Shown: one piece after another, positions 7,939 through 16,846 of the stretch
How positions within the stretch are numbered: the stretch's first letter is position 1
How the letters are laid out: each line of letters begins with the position of its first letter
DNA from: Halomonas sp. CH40
GTDB lineage: Bacteria; Pseudomonadota; Gammaproteobacteria; Pseudomonadales; Halomonadaceae
DNA length: 64,000 nt
Assembly: GCA_041875495.1 (NCBI GenBank)
Contig: CP112982.1
Span: forward strand, 1,612,001-1,676,000
Direction: 5' to 3'
Position numbers and translations under genes: made by a program
The notes under the pieces: model-generated
Told to the model about the DNA's origin: nothing
Database searches by the model: none
The model's input: only the letters and a program-made list of their open reading frames with translations

Positions 7939-8622
7939 ATGGCAAATCCATTATCGGGTGAGTGGGCAGAAGCATTGGACGCCGAATTCCAGGCTGATTA
8001 TATGCACTCACTCAAGCAGTTTCTGGCCGCTGAAAAAGCTGCCAGAAAGGTGATTTACCCGCATTCATCTGATTGGTTTCGTGCCTTCGAACTGACGCCA
8101 CTAAGCAATGTCAAGGTAGTGATACTGGGGCAGGACCCTTACCACGGGCCAAATCAGGCCCATGGGCTGTGCTTTTCTGTTCAGCCTGGCGTGCCAGTGC
8201 CGCCTTCGCTTGCCAATATCTACAAGGAACTGGCCAGTGATATTGGTTTTCAGCCGGTGCGCCATGGTTGCCTGGAGAGTTGGGCCCGCCAGGGCGTGCT
8301 GTTACTTAATACGGCCTTGACCGTTGAGCAGGGCAATGCGGCCTCTCATCGTGGCAAAGGTTGGGAGGCATTCACTGACCGGGCGATTGAAGTTGTCAGC
8401 CAGCAGGCGCCGCCTTGTGTTTTCATGCTGTGGGGTAGTCATGCGCGTCAGAAAAAGGCGCTGATTGACCAGCAGCGTCATCTGATTCTCGAAGCCCCAC
8501 ACCCTTCGCCGCTGTCAGCGCATCGTGGTTTTTTCGGTACTCGGCATTTTTCCCAGGCCAATGCCTTTCTGGTCGCTCAGGGGCGGGAACCGATTGACTG
8601 GCAATTGCCGGCTACCCCTTAA
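7939..8622 (+). CDS. ung: Uracil-DNA glycosylase, family 1
   Basis: Removes uracil from DNA as the first step of base excision repair. 227 residues. The water-activating loop is GQDPYHG (64-70, Asp66), and the uracil/minor-groove loop is [11 protein letters not shown] (188-198, His188). Both catalytic residues are present and the length matches E. coli Ung (229). ATG at 7939 has an AGGGCAGG box upstream. Its place among nucleobase salvage genes may be chance. Confidence 0.97.
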   Translation: MANPLSGEWAEALDAEFQADYMHSLKQFLAAEKAARKVIYPHSSDWFRAFELTPLSNVKVVILGQDPYHGPNQAHGLCFSVQPGVPVPPSLANIYKELASDIGFQPVRHGCLESWARQGVLLLNTALTVEQGNAASHRGKGWEAFTDRAIEVVSQQAPPCVFMLWGSHARQKKALIDQQRHLILEAPHPSPLSAHRGFFGTRHFSQANAFLVAQGREPIDWQLPATP

Positions 8623-8663
8623 CCTGGGCGTTCGTTGAGAGTAGAATACGGCGCAATTTTACG

Positions 8664-8684
8664 CGTTTGTCGAGTCGACGAACG
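8664..8684. promoter_or_regulatory. 21-bp near-perfect palindrome upstream of upp
   Basis: CGTTTGTCGA-G-TCGACGAACG: nine of ten arm positions are complementary around one central base. It lies 35 bases before the upp start, where an operator or an mRNA hairpin would act. No known operator consensus was matched. Confidence 0.4.
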
Positions 8685-8718
8685 TCGTTATTCCGTCTAA
8701 CCGCCGCGAGGAAGTTCC

Positions 8719-9348
8719 ATGAGCGTACATGCCATAAATCACCCACTGGTACAGCATAAGCTGGGCCTTATGCGCGAGATGGATCTCAGCACCAAAAGCT
8801 TTCGGGAACTGGCGGGTGAAGTGGCCAAGCTACTGACCTATGAAGCAACTCAGGGGCTGGAGCTTGAAGACCACGAAATTCAGGGCTGGAATGGCCAAGC
8901 GATCATGACGCGCCGCCTGAAAGGCAAGAAAGTCACGGTTGTGCCTATTCTGCGTGCTGGCCTGGGAATGCTGGAAGGCGTTACTGACCTGATTCCCAGT
9001 GCCAGGGTGAGCGTGGTTGGCCTCTATCGCGATGAAGAAACGCTTCAGCCTGTGCCTTACTTTGCCAAGTTCGCCAACGATATCGAAGAGCGTATGGCCA
9101 TTGTGATCGACCCCATGCTGGCCACCGGAGGCTCCATGGTGGCCACCCTTGATATGCTGCGTGAGCGCGGCTGCGAGCAGATGAAGGTGATTGTCCTGGT
9201 GGCGGCACCGGAAGGGATTGCGCGTGTTCAAGAGGCCTACCCAGATATCGAGATCTACACCGCCTCGGTGGATGAACGGCTGGATGAAAACGGCTATATC
9301 GTCCCTGGTCTAGGGGATGCCGGTGACAAGATCTTCGGCACGCGTTGA
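8719..9348 (+). CDS. upp: Uracil phosphoribosyltransferase
   Basis: Makes UMP from uracil and PRPP; activated by GTP in many bacteria. 209 residues, close to E. coli Upp (208). PRPP-binding motif [12 protein letters not shown] (129-140); uracil-binding C-terminal segment [26 protein letters not shown] lies just ahead of the ATG. A terminator at 9365-9400 separates it from the uracil permease gene, so the two are transcribed with at least partial independence. Confidence 0.97.
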   Translation: MSVHAINHPLVQHKLGLMREMDLSTKSFRELAGEVAKLLTYEATQGLELEDHEIQGWNGQAIMTRRLKGKKVTVVPILRAGLGMLEGVTDLIPSARVSVVGLYRDEETLQPVPYFAKFANDIEERMAIVIDPMLATGGSMVATLDMLRERGCEQMKVIVLVAAPEGIARVQEAYPDIEIYTASVDERLDENGYIVPGLGDAGDKIFGTR

Positions 9349-9364
9349 ACAACCCTTGATCTCC

Positions 9365-9400
9365 TGCCCCTTGCGCTATAGGCGTTGGGGGCATTTTTTT
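9365..9400 (+). terminator. Rho-independent terminator after upp
   Basis: TGCCCC..GCG pairs with GCG..GGGGCA across a small loop, followed by seven T residues, 17 bases after the upp stop. Confidence 0.85.
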
Positions 9401-9469
9401 GAGTGACTGTCGTGAGACCGCTAGCGGTTTAGGGCCGTCAAATATCAATCCATTCAATGGAGGCAGCTT

Positions 9470-10708
9470 GTGAGTGATACCACCACAACCGCACAATCCG
9501 ATTCATGGCCTAAGCTAATACTGACGGGCGCACAGATGCTGTTTGTGGCCTTTGGTGCTTTAGTACTGGTACCGCTGCTGACGGGGCTTGACCCAAGTGT
9601 TGCCTTGTTTACCGCAGGTGCGGGCACCCTGGTGTTCCATGCGGTCACCCGTCAGAGTGTGCCGGTCTTTCTGGCGTCTTCGTTTGCCTTTATCGCCCCT
9701 ATTCAGGGCTCGATTGCCAGCTTTGGCGTCTCGGCCACCCTGGGTGGCTTGATGGCAGCGGGGCTGGTCTATGTGGTGATTTCCCAGGTTGTTCGTCTTA
9801 AGGGAACCGCCTGGCTGCATCGTTTGCTGCCACCGGTCGTCGTGGGGCCTGTGATCATGGTGATCGGCCTGGCCCTGGCGCCGGTAGCGGTCAGTATGGC
9901 AACCGGTGAAAACAGCGATAATATTGATTATGGTGCGGCCATTTTCCTTTCCATGACTAGCCTTTTGATTACCCTGATTCTGGCGGTATTTGGCCGCGGG
10001 CTACTCCGCCTGGTGCCGATCATGGGCGGTATTATCAGTGGTTATGTGCTGGCGCTGATCATGGGGGTCGTGGACTTTTCGCCGGTGACCTCGTCAAGTT
10101 GGCTATCTCTGCCCAATTTTACCGCGCCAAGCTTTCATTGGGCTGCCATTCTGTTCATGATCCCGGTAGCCATTGCCCCTGCCGTTGAACATATTGGTGA
10201 TATGGTCGCGATTGGCTCGGTAACGCGTAAAAACTATCTGGAAACCCCCGGTTTGCATCGCACCCTGTTAGGGGATGGCCTGGCAACCACAGTGGCTGCC
10301 CTGTTTGGTGGCCCGCCTAACACCACCTATTCAGAAGTGACGGGTGCGGTAACCCTGACCCGCGCATTCAATCCGATGTATATGATCATTGCCGCTATCA
10401 TCGCCATTCTGCTGGCCTTTATTGGTAAGCTGGGGGCCTTGCTGCAGACCATCCCCGCGCCTGTGATGGGCGGTATCATGACACTGCTGTTTGGCTCCAT
10501 TGCCGTGGTGGGGATGAACACCCTGGTCAGGGCAGGGCAATCGTTGACGGCGCCTCGTAACCTGGTGGTAGTGTCATTGATTCTGGTCTTCGGGATTGGT
10601 GGCATGCAGTTTGGGGGCGGTCAATTCACCTTGCAGGGCGTTAGCTTGGCGGCGATTGTAGGGATCGTGCTGAATCTGGTCTTGCCGCGTGCCCAGGAAG
10701 ATGAATAA
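9470..10708 (+). CDS. uraA: Uracil permease, NCS2 family
   Basis: Proton-coupled uracil uptake across the inner membrane. 412 residues and about 14 membrane segments. The family motifs QSVPVFLASSFAFIAP and, later, EHIGDMVAIG (with the conserved Glu that binds substrate in E. coli UraA) and NTTYSEVTGAV are present. GTG start at 9470 with TGGAGG six bases upstream decides the start. It follows upp, the enzyme that would trap the imported uracil as UMP. A 12-bp palindrome ACCGCTAGCGGT lies at 9417-9428 between the two genes. Confidence 0.93.
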   Translation: MSDTTTTAQSDSWPKLILTGAQMLFVAFGALVLVPLLTGLDPSVALFTAGAGTLVFHAVTRQSVPVFLASSFAFIAPIQGSIASFGVSATLGGLMAAGLVYVVISQVVRLKGTAWLHRLLPPVVVGPVIMVIGLALAPVAVSMATGENSDNIDYGAAIFLSMTSLLITLILAVFGRGLLRLVPIMGGIISGYVLALIMGVVDFSPVTSSSWLSLPNFTAPSFHWAAILFMIPVAIAPAVEHIGDMVAIGSVTRKNYLETPGLHRTLLGDGLATTVAALFGGPPNTTYSEVTGAVTLTRAFNPMYMIIAAIIAILLAFIGKLGALLQTIPAPVMGGIMTLLFGSIAVVGMNTLVRAGQSLTAPRNLVVVSLILVFGIGGMQFGGGQFTLQGVSLAAIVGIVLNLVLPRAQEDE

Positions 10709-10738
10709 AGCTTGCCATTGGTTTGAAAAAGGATCGTT

Positions 10739-11284
10739 ATGAGCACCTCAGAGATTGCCCCCCTGGTGGCTACCGGATTTCCTGTTCTAGGCGTAGCGGC
10801 CTGGAGCGGTACCGGCAAAACGACGCTGCTGGAGGCCTTACTGCCAGCGCTACGTGAACGCGGCCTGACGGTGGGTGTGATCAAGCATGCGCATCATACC
10901 TTTGAAGTGGATAAGCCCGGCAAGGACAGCTACCAATTGCGTAAGGCGGGCGCGTCACCGATGCTGGTGGCGTCCCATCAGCGGTACGCGCTGATGCAGG
11001 AAACGCCGGGGCAGCAAGAGCCGGATCTGAATCACCTGCTGAGCTTGATGGCACCGCATACTCCTGATCTGGTGATTGTCGAGGGGTTCAAGGCCTGGCC
11101 GCTACCCAAGCTGGTGGTTTATCGTCAGGAAGTGGGCGATCCAGGTATTCTGGATGACCCATGGGTTTGTGCAGCGGCTCTCAAGCATTCAGATGCCCGG
11201 CCGCTGGCAGAGGCAGTGGCGCGTCTTGATATTGATGATGCGCCCAGTATTGCTGAATGGATTCATGGTTGGATGCAGCGCTGA
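10739..11284 (+). CDS. mobB: Molybdopterin-guanine dinucleotide biosynthesis adaptor protein
   Basis: GTP-binding helper of MobA in attaching GMP to molybdopterin. 181 residues. Walker A SGTGKTT (23-29) opens a P-loop fold; VIKHAHHTFEVDKPGKDS and the later LVIVEGFK motif are typical of MobB. Thirty bases after uraA and 72 bases before the moaC-moaD gene, so it begins a small molybdenum cofactor cluster. No mobA or moaA is in the window. The product fits the need of MsrP at 48521 for molybdopterin, although MsrP itself uses the cofactor without the nucleotide. Confidence 0.94.
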   Translation: MSTSEIAPLVATGFPVLGVAAWSGTGKTTLLEALLPALRERGLTVGVIKHAHHTFEVDKPGKDSYQLRKAGASPMLVASHQRYALMQETPGQQEPDLNHLLSLMAPHTPDLVIVEGFKAWPLPKLVVYRQEVGDPGILDDPWVCAAALKHSDARPLAEAVARLDIDDAPSIAEWIHGWMQR

Positions 11285-11356
11285 AAGCGGAAACATCAAC
11301 TAGTTGGATTAAGCGGTCTTTATTAACGGTCTTGATTGACTCTGGGGTGATTTGAT

Positions 11357-12163
11357 ATGCAACTGACGCACCTAAATGCTAACGGCGAGGCACATATGGT
11401 GGATGTGGGCGCAAAGCAGCCAACCCGCCGCGAGGCAGTGGCTTCCGGACGCATCATGATGCAGCCGCAAACGCTGCAGTTGCTGACCGACGGGGCGCTG
11501 CCCAAGGGTGATGTTATCGCCACCGCGCGGATTGCCGGTATTCAGGCGGCCAAGCGCACCCATGAACTGATCCCACTCTGCCATGCGTTAGCGCTTTCCA
11601 AGGTAACGGTGGATTTTGAACTTGATACGCAAAACAGCTGTGTGCATGTATCGGCCATGTGCCGCCTGACTGGGCAGACCGGTGTCGAAATGGAAGCGCT
11701 GACAGCCGTATCCGTGGCCTGCCTGACGCTCTACGATATGTGTAAGGCGGTGGACAAGTCGATGCGCATTGAAGGCGTTCAACTGGATAGCAAGGTGGGT
11801 GGCAAAAGCGGTGATTACCAGCGTGGGTCTGGTGATCTGGAGGTTCCACCGATTGTGACCGGCGAAAGCGCGTCGGGCGAAGTACATCTGGGCGAGCGCT
11901 GTGTGGGCGAGTGCGTACGCGTTAAATTTCTGGCTGAACTGCGCGAGCGCCTGGGGCATAGCGACCTGAGCATTGCCCTGGATGCGCTGGAAACCAAGGA
12001 TGTTGCTGGTTTGAAAGCACTGCTTGCCGCCAGGGAAGACAACTTTGATGTCCTGCGTGATCAACGCACCTTATGTGCCGTCAATCAGGTGATGGTCAAT
12101 GACAGTGCTCGCCTGACGGATAACGATGAAGTGGCCTTTTTTCCTCCTGTAACCGGCGGCTAA
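11357..12163 (+). CDS. Fused MoaC-MoaD: cyclic pyranopterin monophosphate synthase plus molybdopterin synthase small subunit
   Basis: One frame of 268 residues joins two normally separate proteins. Residues 1-158 are MoaC, which forms cyclic pyranopterin monophosphate: [21 protein letters not shown] (Lys50) and CKAVDKSM (Lys130/134) hold the catalytic lysines, and the domain ends [11 protein letters not shown] as stand-alone MoaC does. After a linker of about 28 residues, 186-268 is MoaD, a ubiquitin-like fold starting [14 protein letters not shown] and ending VTGG, whose terminal glycine receives the thiocarboxylate sulfur. The C-terminus is intact, so the MoaD part could work while tethered. 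No stop or internal start with a good ribosome site separates the halves. moaE follows 2 bases later, giving both synthase subunits from adjoining genes. Confidence 0.93.
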   Translation: MQLTHLNANGEAHMVDVGAKQPTRREAVASGRIMMQPQTLQLLTDGALPKGDVIATARIAGIQAAKRTHELIPLCHALALSKVTVDFELDTQNSCVHVSAMCRLTGQTGVEMEALTAVSVACLTLYDMCKAVDKSMRIEGVQLDSKVGGKSGDYQRGSGDLEVPPIVTGESASGEVHLGERCVGECVRVKFLAELRERLGHSDLSIALDALETKDVAGLKALLAAREDNFDVLRDQRTLCAVNQVMVNDSARLTDNDEVAFFPPVTGG

Positions 12164-12165
12164 TC

Positions 12166-12618
12166 ATGAATATTGCAGTGTGTATTCAGACGCAAGCCTT
12201 TGATATGGCTTATGGCTATGATGATCTTCTGGAAAATCGCAGCGATGTCGGGGCTGTGGTCAGCTTTACAGGCCTGGTGCGTGATTTCAACGAATCCCCT
12301 GAGGTGACAGGGCTGACGCTTGAGCATTATCCGGGCATGACAGAGCGCACCCTTGAGGATATTGGCCAGCAGGCGTGGCAGCGCTGGTCACTACAGGGAA
12401 TCCGGATCATTCATCGAGTTGGCTACATGGCGCCTGGCGACCCTATCGTACGGGTGTCGGTTGCCAGCGCACACAGGCGCGATGCCTTTGAGGCCTGTGA
12501 CTTCATCATGGACTTTCTGAAGACCCGGGCACCTTTCTGGAAAAAGGAACACGCCCGAGAGGGCGATTACTGGGTGAAGGAGCGTGCATCAGACCAGCAG
12601 GATGCAACCCGCTGGTAA
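12166..12618 (+). CDS. moaE: Molybdopterin synthase catalytic (large) subunit
   Basis: Transfers two sulfurs from MoaD thiocarboxylate onto cyclic pyranopterin monophosphate. 150 residues, the same as E. coli MoaE, with Lys119 and Lys126 in FLKTRAPFWKKE at the same numbers as the E. coli active-site lysines, and SAHRRDAFEAC as the conserved helix. It starts two bases after the stop of the moaC-moaD fusion, so translation is probably coupled. Converges with the RNase J gene. Confidence 0.96.
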   Translation: MNIAVCIQTQAFDMAYGYDDLLENRSDVGAVVSFTGLVRDFNESPEVTGLTLEHYPGMTERTLEDIGQQAWQRWSLQGIRIIHRVGYMAPGDPIVRVSVASAHRRDAFEACDFIMDFLKTRAPFWKKEHAREGDYWVKERASDQQDATRW

Positions 12619-12637
12619 GGGTGTTGGATAACGTTTC

Positions 12638-14323
12638 TCAGCCTTCCTGGTCCGGCGTGCTCCATTCGGGCATTTCGGCCGCCATGATCTGCAGGTGAAC
12701 CTCTGGCAGATGCTGCATATGCTCTGCCAGCCAGCTGATCAGGCGCGGCTGCAACGCCAAGCGTAATTCTGCCAGGGTATCGGCATGAATCTCGCTCAAC
12801 TGCTCGTCCAGCCAGTCGCTGAAACTGTCTTCATCCAGTGCGCCTGCTCCGGCGTTATCCAGCATTAGTCGACCAATACGCCACCAACCAATATCACTAG
12901 CGGTAACCGGCAGGGCCAGATACAGGCTGCCACGGCGTTTATGCTGAGTGGATGCTTCCAGGCCAGGGTGCGGCACGACGCTGTTCTGGCTGACAATGCA
13001 GGGCGGCTGAGGGTAGCGCGCCTGATGGCGCAGCCCGCGAGAATCAAAATGGATCAGGTCGCCGTTAAGCGGTGCCACCGGCGCTGCAATATTGAGCGAT
13101 TCGGCCAGCTCCTGATGCGCCTGCTGATGGCGCGCCTCGCCATGCACGGGCAGCAGATGGCGCGGTTTTACCCAGCGGTAAAGGGTTTTCAGCTCTTCCT
13201 GGGCCGGGTGGCCTGTGGCGTGGAGTTCCGGATGGTTGAACTCGTCAAACAGGGTAATTCCCATCTGGGTGAAGCGTTTTTTCAAGCGTTCAATAGGGCG
13301 CTCGTTGCCGGGAATCGCCTTGGCTGAAAAGATGATGTTGTCGCCCGGTTCCAGGTCAACAAAGGGGTGACGACGCTGGGCCAGGCGCTGTAGCGCTGCG
13401 CGTGGTTCACCCTGGCTGCCGGTGGCAATAATAATGACTTCATCAGCGGGCAGGTAGCCCAGATCGTGGGCGGGTACCAGCGGCGGCAGCTCGTCAAGGT
13501 AACCAAGCCCTCTGGCCACCGTCACCATGCGCTCCATGGAACGCCCCATCAGGCTGATTCTGCGCCCGCACTGCTGGGCTGCCCGTGCAATCGCCACGAT
13601 CCGCGCCACATTGCTGGCAAAGCAGGATATCACCACGCGACCCTTGCAGCTGGCAATGGTACTGGCCAGCGCCTTGGCGACATCGCCTTCACTACCGGAA
13701 TGACCGGGCATGGGCGCGTTGGTTGAGTCACCCACCACAAGATCAAGCGGTGCCAGGGCGCGGAACTGGCTGGCGTCAGCCGGCTTGCCCACCAGGGGTT
13801 GGGCATCCAGCTTCCAATCACCGGTATGCAGAACGCGATAATCACCCACCAGCATCATCAGCGCGCAGCTTTCCGGAATGGAATGCGGCAGCGGCAGGTG
13901 GCGAACGGTGAAAGGTCCGGATGAAAGAGCCTCGCCAGGGTCGACAACGCTGATTTTATCCGGGCTTAGGCCATGTTCGGCAAACTTGAGACGCAATAGG
14001 CCTGCGGCCAGCGGCGTGGCGTAGATCGGGCACTGCCAATTAGGCCACAACCAGACAACAGCGCCGATATGATCTTCATGGCCATGGGTGATAAACAGCG
14101 CCGCAGGGGTGATATCAAGCGACGTCAGGGTGTCCAGGTTGGGAACTTGCAGGGGAGTGCCAGGCATGTCCTGACGGATCATCATGCCACAATCAACCGC
14201 TACCCAATGGTCTTCATAGCCGTACAGGGTGAAGTTCATTCCCACTTCACCGCACCCTCCAAGCGGCAGTAGCTGCAGCGGGGGGCGACGACGGGGACGA
14301 ATATGTACGCGGGGTGGATGCAT
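12638..14323 (-). CDS. Ribonuclease J family metallo-beta-lactamase/beta-CASP nuclease
   Basis: RNA-processing or decay enzyme (endonuclease and 5'-3' exonuclease in the family), probably cytosolic. 561 residues. The metallo-beta-lactamase core has THGHEDHIGA (His80, His82, Asp84, His85), His147 in LPLPHSIPES and Asp169 in HTGDWKLD; the beta-CASP insert has VGDSTNA, HATGHPAQEEL and PVHGEARH. The N-terminus is about 15 residues longer and more basic than usual before the conserved LLPLGGCGEVG. The ribosome site is weak. RNase J is common in Gram-positives and alphaproteobacteria and patchy in gammaproteobacteria, where RNase E dominates. Confidence 0.88.
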   Translation of the reverse strand: MHPPRVHIRPRRRPPLQLLPLGGCGEVGMNFTLYGYEDHWVAVDCGMMIRQDMPGTPLQVPNLDTLTSLDITPAALFITHGHEDHIGAVVWLWPNWQCPIYATPLAAGLLRLKFAEHGLSPDKISVVDPGEALSSGPFTVRHLPLPHSIPESCALMMLVGDYRVLHTGDWKLDAQPLVGKPADASQFRALAPLDLVVGDSTNAPMPGHSGSEGDVAKALASTIASCKGRVVISCFASNVARIVAIARAAQQCGRRISLMGRSMERMVTVARGLGYLDELPPLVPAHDLGYLPADEVIIIATGSQGEPRAALQRLAQRRHPFVDLEPGDNIIFSAKAIPGNERPIERLKKRFTQMGITLFDEFNHPELHATGHPAQEELKTLYRWVKPRHLLPVHGEARHQQAHQELAESLNIAAPVAPLNGDLIHFDSRGLRHQARYPQPPCIVSQNSVVPHPGLEASTQHKRRGSLYLALPVTASDIGWWRIGRLMLDNAGAGALDEDSFSDWLDEQLSEIHADTLAELRLALQPRLISWLAEHMQHLPEVHLQIMAAEMPEWSTPDQEG

Positions 14324-14549
14324 CGTGGGTGAAAAGCCTTGAAAGTAAGGCCTTTACTATACGGGATTGAGGGGGGCTGCCACAATCACTGCAGCGCTGT
14401 GGATCGATTTGCAACCGTGATCAGCGTGCGCACATCCGGTACACTATATCCCCCTGTTTGCCACTCTGCAGAGGCAAGCAGCCCAGGATGGCGAAATTCA
14501 TGCAGGCTTGTCGCCAGCTTCAGGTCAGTGCTATCACAGAGTCTTATTT

Positions 14550-15404
14550 ATGTCCCGATATTATCGTTTGGTGGTTTCCTGCCCGGATCAGGTGGGAATT
14601 GTGGCGCGAGTGGCCAATTTCATTGCCCAGCAAGGTGGCTCAATTACCGAAGCGAGCCAGCATTCAGACCTGGAAACCGGGCGCTTTTTCATGCGCTATG
14701 AAATTCTGGCTGATTCCCTGGCGATGGGCCCTGATGTTTTCAGTGAAGCGTTTCGCCCAGTGGCTGATGATTTTCAGATGGATTGGGCGGTAACCGATAC
14801 GGCGCAGCGGCCCAAGGTCGTGATCATGGTGTCCAAGGAGTCGCACTGTCTGGTGGATCTGCTGTATCGCTGGCAGGGAGGAGAGCTTGCCTGTGATATC
14901 GTTGGGGTGCTTTCCAACCATGATGACATGCGCTCGCTGACCGAGTGGTACGGTATTCCCTATCAGCATATTCCGGTGAACCCTGACGATAAACAGCCGG
15001 CCTTCGATGCCGTTGAAGCACAGATAGAAGCGCTTCAGGCGGACTGTGTTATCCTCGCGCGTTACATGCAGATACTGCCGCCGGCATTATGCCAACGTTT
15101 AAGCGGGCGGGTGATCAACATCCATCATAGTTTTCTGCCTTCCTTTGCGGGCGCCAAACCTTATCACCAGGCCTACCAAAGGGGCGTTAAACTGATAGGG
15201 GCAACCTGTCACTATGTGACGGAAGAACTCGATGCAGGCCCCATTATTGAGCAGGATATCCATCGGGTTACGCATTGCCATACGCCAAAGGATCTAGTGC
15301 GTTTTGGGCGCGACGTTGAAAAGTCAGTGCTTGCACGTGGCGTGCGCTGGCACCTTGAAGACAGGGTCATCATTCATGGCAATAAGACGGTTGTCTTCAA
15401 CTAG
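14550..15404 (+). CDS. purU: Formyltetrahydrofolate deformylase
   Basis: Hydrolyses 10-formyl-THF to formate and THF, balancing one-carbon pools and feeding formate to PurT. 284 residues: an N-terminal ACT domain (about 1-80, starting RLVVSCPDQVGIVARV) that senses glycine/methionine in E. coli, then a formyltransferase-like domain with NIHHSFLPSF (190-199) and ELDAGPI (Asp229). The start at 14550 matches the family beginning; the frame is open 14 codons further up but without support. A weak AGAG site is the only ribosome signal. Divergent from the RNase J gene. Confidence 0.94.
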   Translation: MSRYYRLVVSCPDQVGIVARVANFIAQQGGSITEASQHSDLETGRFFMRYEILADSLAMGPDVFSEAFRPVADDFQMDWAVTDTAQRPKVVIMVSKESHCLVDLLYRWQGGELACDIVGVLSNHDDMRSLTEWYGIPYQHIPVNPDDKQPAFDAVEAQIEALQADCVILARYMQILPPALCQRLSGRVINIHHSFLPSFAGAKPYHQAYQRGVKLIGATCHYVTEELDAGPIIEQDIHRVTHCHTPKDLVRFGRDVEKSVLARGVRWHLEDRVIIHGNKTVVFN

Positions 15405-15460
15405 GGTCTGGAAAGTATTCGTTAGGAAATCCCGCTTTTGACCCCTTGAGGTTGGTTTTT

Positions 15461-16132
15461 ATGTCTTTTGCCGAAAGTGTCCTGGCGCCTTGGGCTTTAC
15501 TGCTTTCCGGGTTGCTTTCTACCGCAATGTTGGCCTGGGTGATAATGCTGAAGCCCTGGCAGGCGCTGCTGGACGATACTGCCCTACAGCATCGTTGGTT
15601 GGCGGCGACGCTGGCCGTTGTGCTGATGTGGCAACTACGTGCTCAGGCGGTGGATTGGTTAACCCTGCACCTGGTATTTACCGTATTGATGACGCTGGTG
15701 TTCAAAGCGCCGCTGGCGTTATTGAGCAATGTCATGATCAACATTGCCATGGTATTGATTGGGCGTAACGAGTGGCCGTTGCTGGGGGCGAATGTCCTGG
15801 TGACCGGGATAGTGCCTGCCTTGACGACAGGCCTTATCTGGCGATTTGTCGACCGCAAGATGCCCGATAACCTGATGGTCTTTCTGTTTGCCTGCGGTTT
15901 TTTTGGCACTGCCCTGGCAACGCTGGCCGGCGGGTTGACGGCGGTAGGGCTGATTGTCCTGGCCGGTACAGACCCTGAGGCGGTGTATCTTGCCCAGGAA
16001 TATGCGCGTTTTCTTCCACTTCTGATGCCTTCAGAAGCCTTTATTACTGGCATGTTGCTAAGTGTCCTGCTGGTCTACCATCCGCAGTGGGTGGCCACAT
16101 TTAATGACCACCGCTACATTGATATGCAGTAG
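15461..16132 (+). CDS. Energy-coupling factor-type permease (COG3235-like membrane protein)
   Basis: 223 residues with six or seven strongly hydrophobic segments and few charged loops. The pattern, including an IGRNEWPLLGANVLVTGIVP stretch and FLPLLMPSEAFITGM near the end, resembles CbiM-like or COG3235 predicted permeases. ATG at 15461 has GAGG nine bases upstream; an ATG at 15446 is poorer. No ATP-binding or substrate-capture partner lies beside it, so the transport substrate (if any; metal ion or vitamin in related proteins) is unknown. Confidence 0.65.
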   Translation: MSFAESVLAPWALLLSGLLSTAMLAWVIMLKPWQALLDDTALQHRWLAATLAVVLMWQLRAQAVDWLTLHLVFTVLMTLVFKAPLALLSNVMINIAMVLIGRNEWPLLGANVLVTGIVPALTTGLIWRFVDRKMPDNLMVFLFACGFFGTALATLAGGLTAVGLIVLAGTDPEAVYLAQEYARFLPLLMPSEAFITGMLLSVLLVYHPQWVATFNDHRYIDMQ

Positions 16133-16159
16133 GCATGACACCTACAGCGGGCAGGCCGC

Positions 16160-16846
16160 TTAACCCAACGCTTGTCCGCTGCCACCTCGAATAACGCCAA
16201 CCCCCACGCCTTCAATTTCCAGCGACTGAGAGCGCAGATCAACGTTGATTGGCAGGAAATCCTCATTTTCAGCCAGCAGCTGAACCAGATGGCCATCGCG
16301 TTTAAAACGCTTGACCGTTACTTCATCATCCAGCCGGGCAACCACGATCTGGCCGTCGCGAACGTGCTCGGTACGATGGACTGCCAGTAGGTCACCTTCG
16401 AGAATACCAACGTCCTTCATCGACAGGCCGCGCACCCGCAGCAGGTAATCTGCTTTGGGTGTGAAGTATTCAGCCGGCAACGGGCAGTAACGATCAATAT
16501 GCTCAGTGGCCAGTATCGGGCTGCCTGCAGCAACCTCACCGATAATTGGCAAGCCGCTGTTGCCAGTGCTGACAGGTGCGCTTTCCAGAGGCTGGCTTTC
16601 AGGAGTTGAAGGCGTGGTTTCAGCGCTTTCCTGAGCCGGTAGGCGTATACCCCGCGAGGTATTGCGGATAATGCGAATCACTTTCTTGCGTTCTAGTGCC
16701 CTGAGATGTTCCTCCGCCGCATTCGGGGAGCGAAAGCCAAGTGCCTTGGCAATCTCGGCGCGAGTGGGTGGGTAACCAAATTCACCCATGGTTTTGACAA
16801 TAAAGTCATAAACGTTTTGTTGGCGCGCAGTCAAAGGACGAGACAT
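16160..16846 (-). CDS. lexA: LexA repressor, SOS regulator
   Basis: Represses the SOS genes and self-cleaves when RecA filaments form. 228 residues: winged HTH at 1-70 ([21 protein letters not shown] as recognition region) and an S24 latent protease with cleavage at Ala107-Gly108 (EVAAGSP), Ser142 (RGLSMKD) and Lys179 (EVTVKRF). The distances 35 and 72 between these equal those in E. coli LexA (84/119/156), while the linker is about 23 residues longer and rich in Pro, Ser, Thr and Glu. Start chosen at MSRPLTARQ, the family start. Divergent from psrA, an arrangement also found in Pseudomonas. Confidence 0.97.
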   Translation of the reverse strand: MSRPLTARQQNVYDFIVKTMGEFGYPPTRAEIAKALGFRSPNAAEEHLRALERKKVIRIIRNTSRGIRLPAQESAETTPSTPESQPLESAPVSTGNSGLPIIGEVAAGSPILATEHIDRYCPLPAEYFTPKADYLLRVRGLSMKDVGILEGDLLAVHRTEHVRDGQIVVARLDDEVTVKRFKRDGHLVQLLAENEDFLPINVDLRSQSLEIEGVGVGVIRGGSGQALG

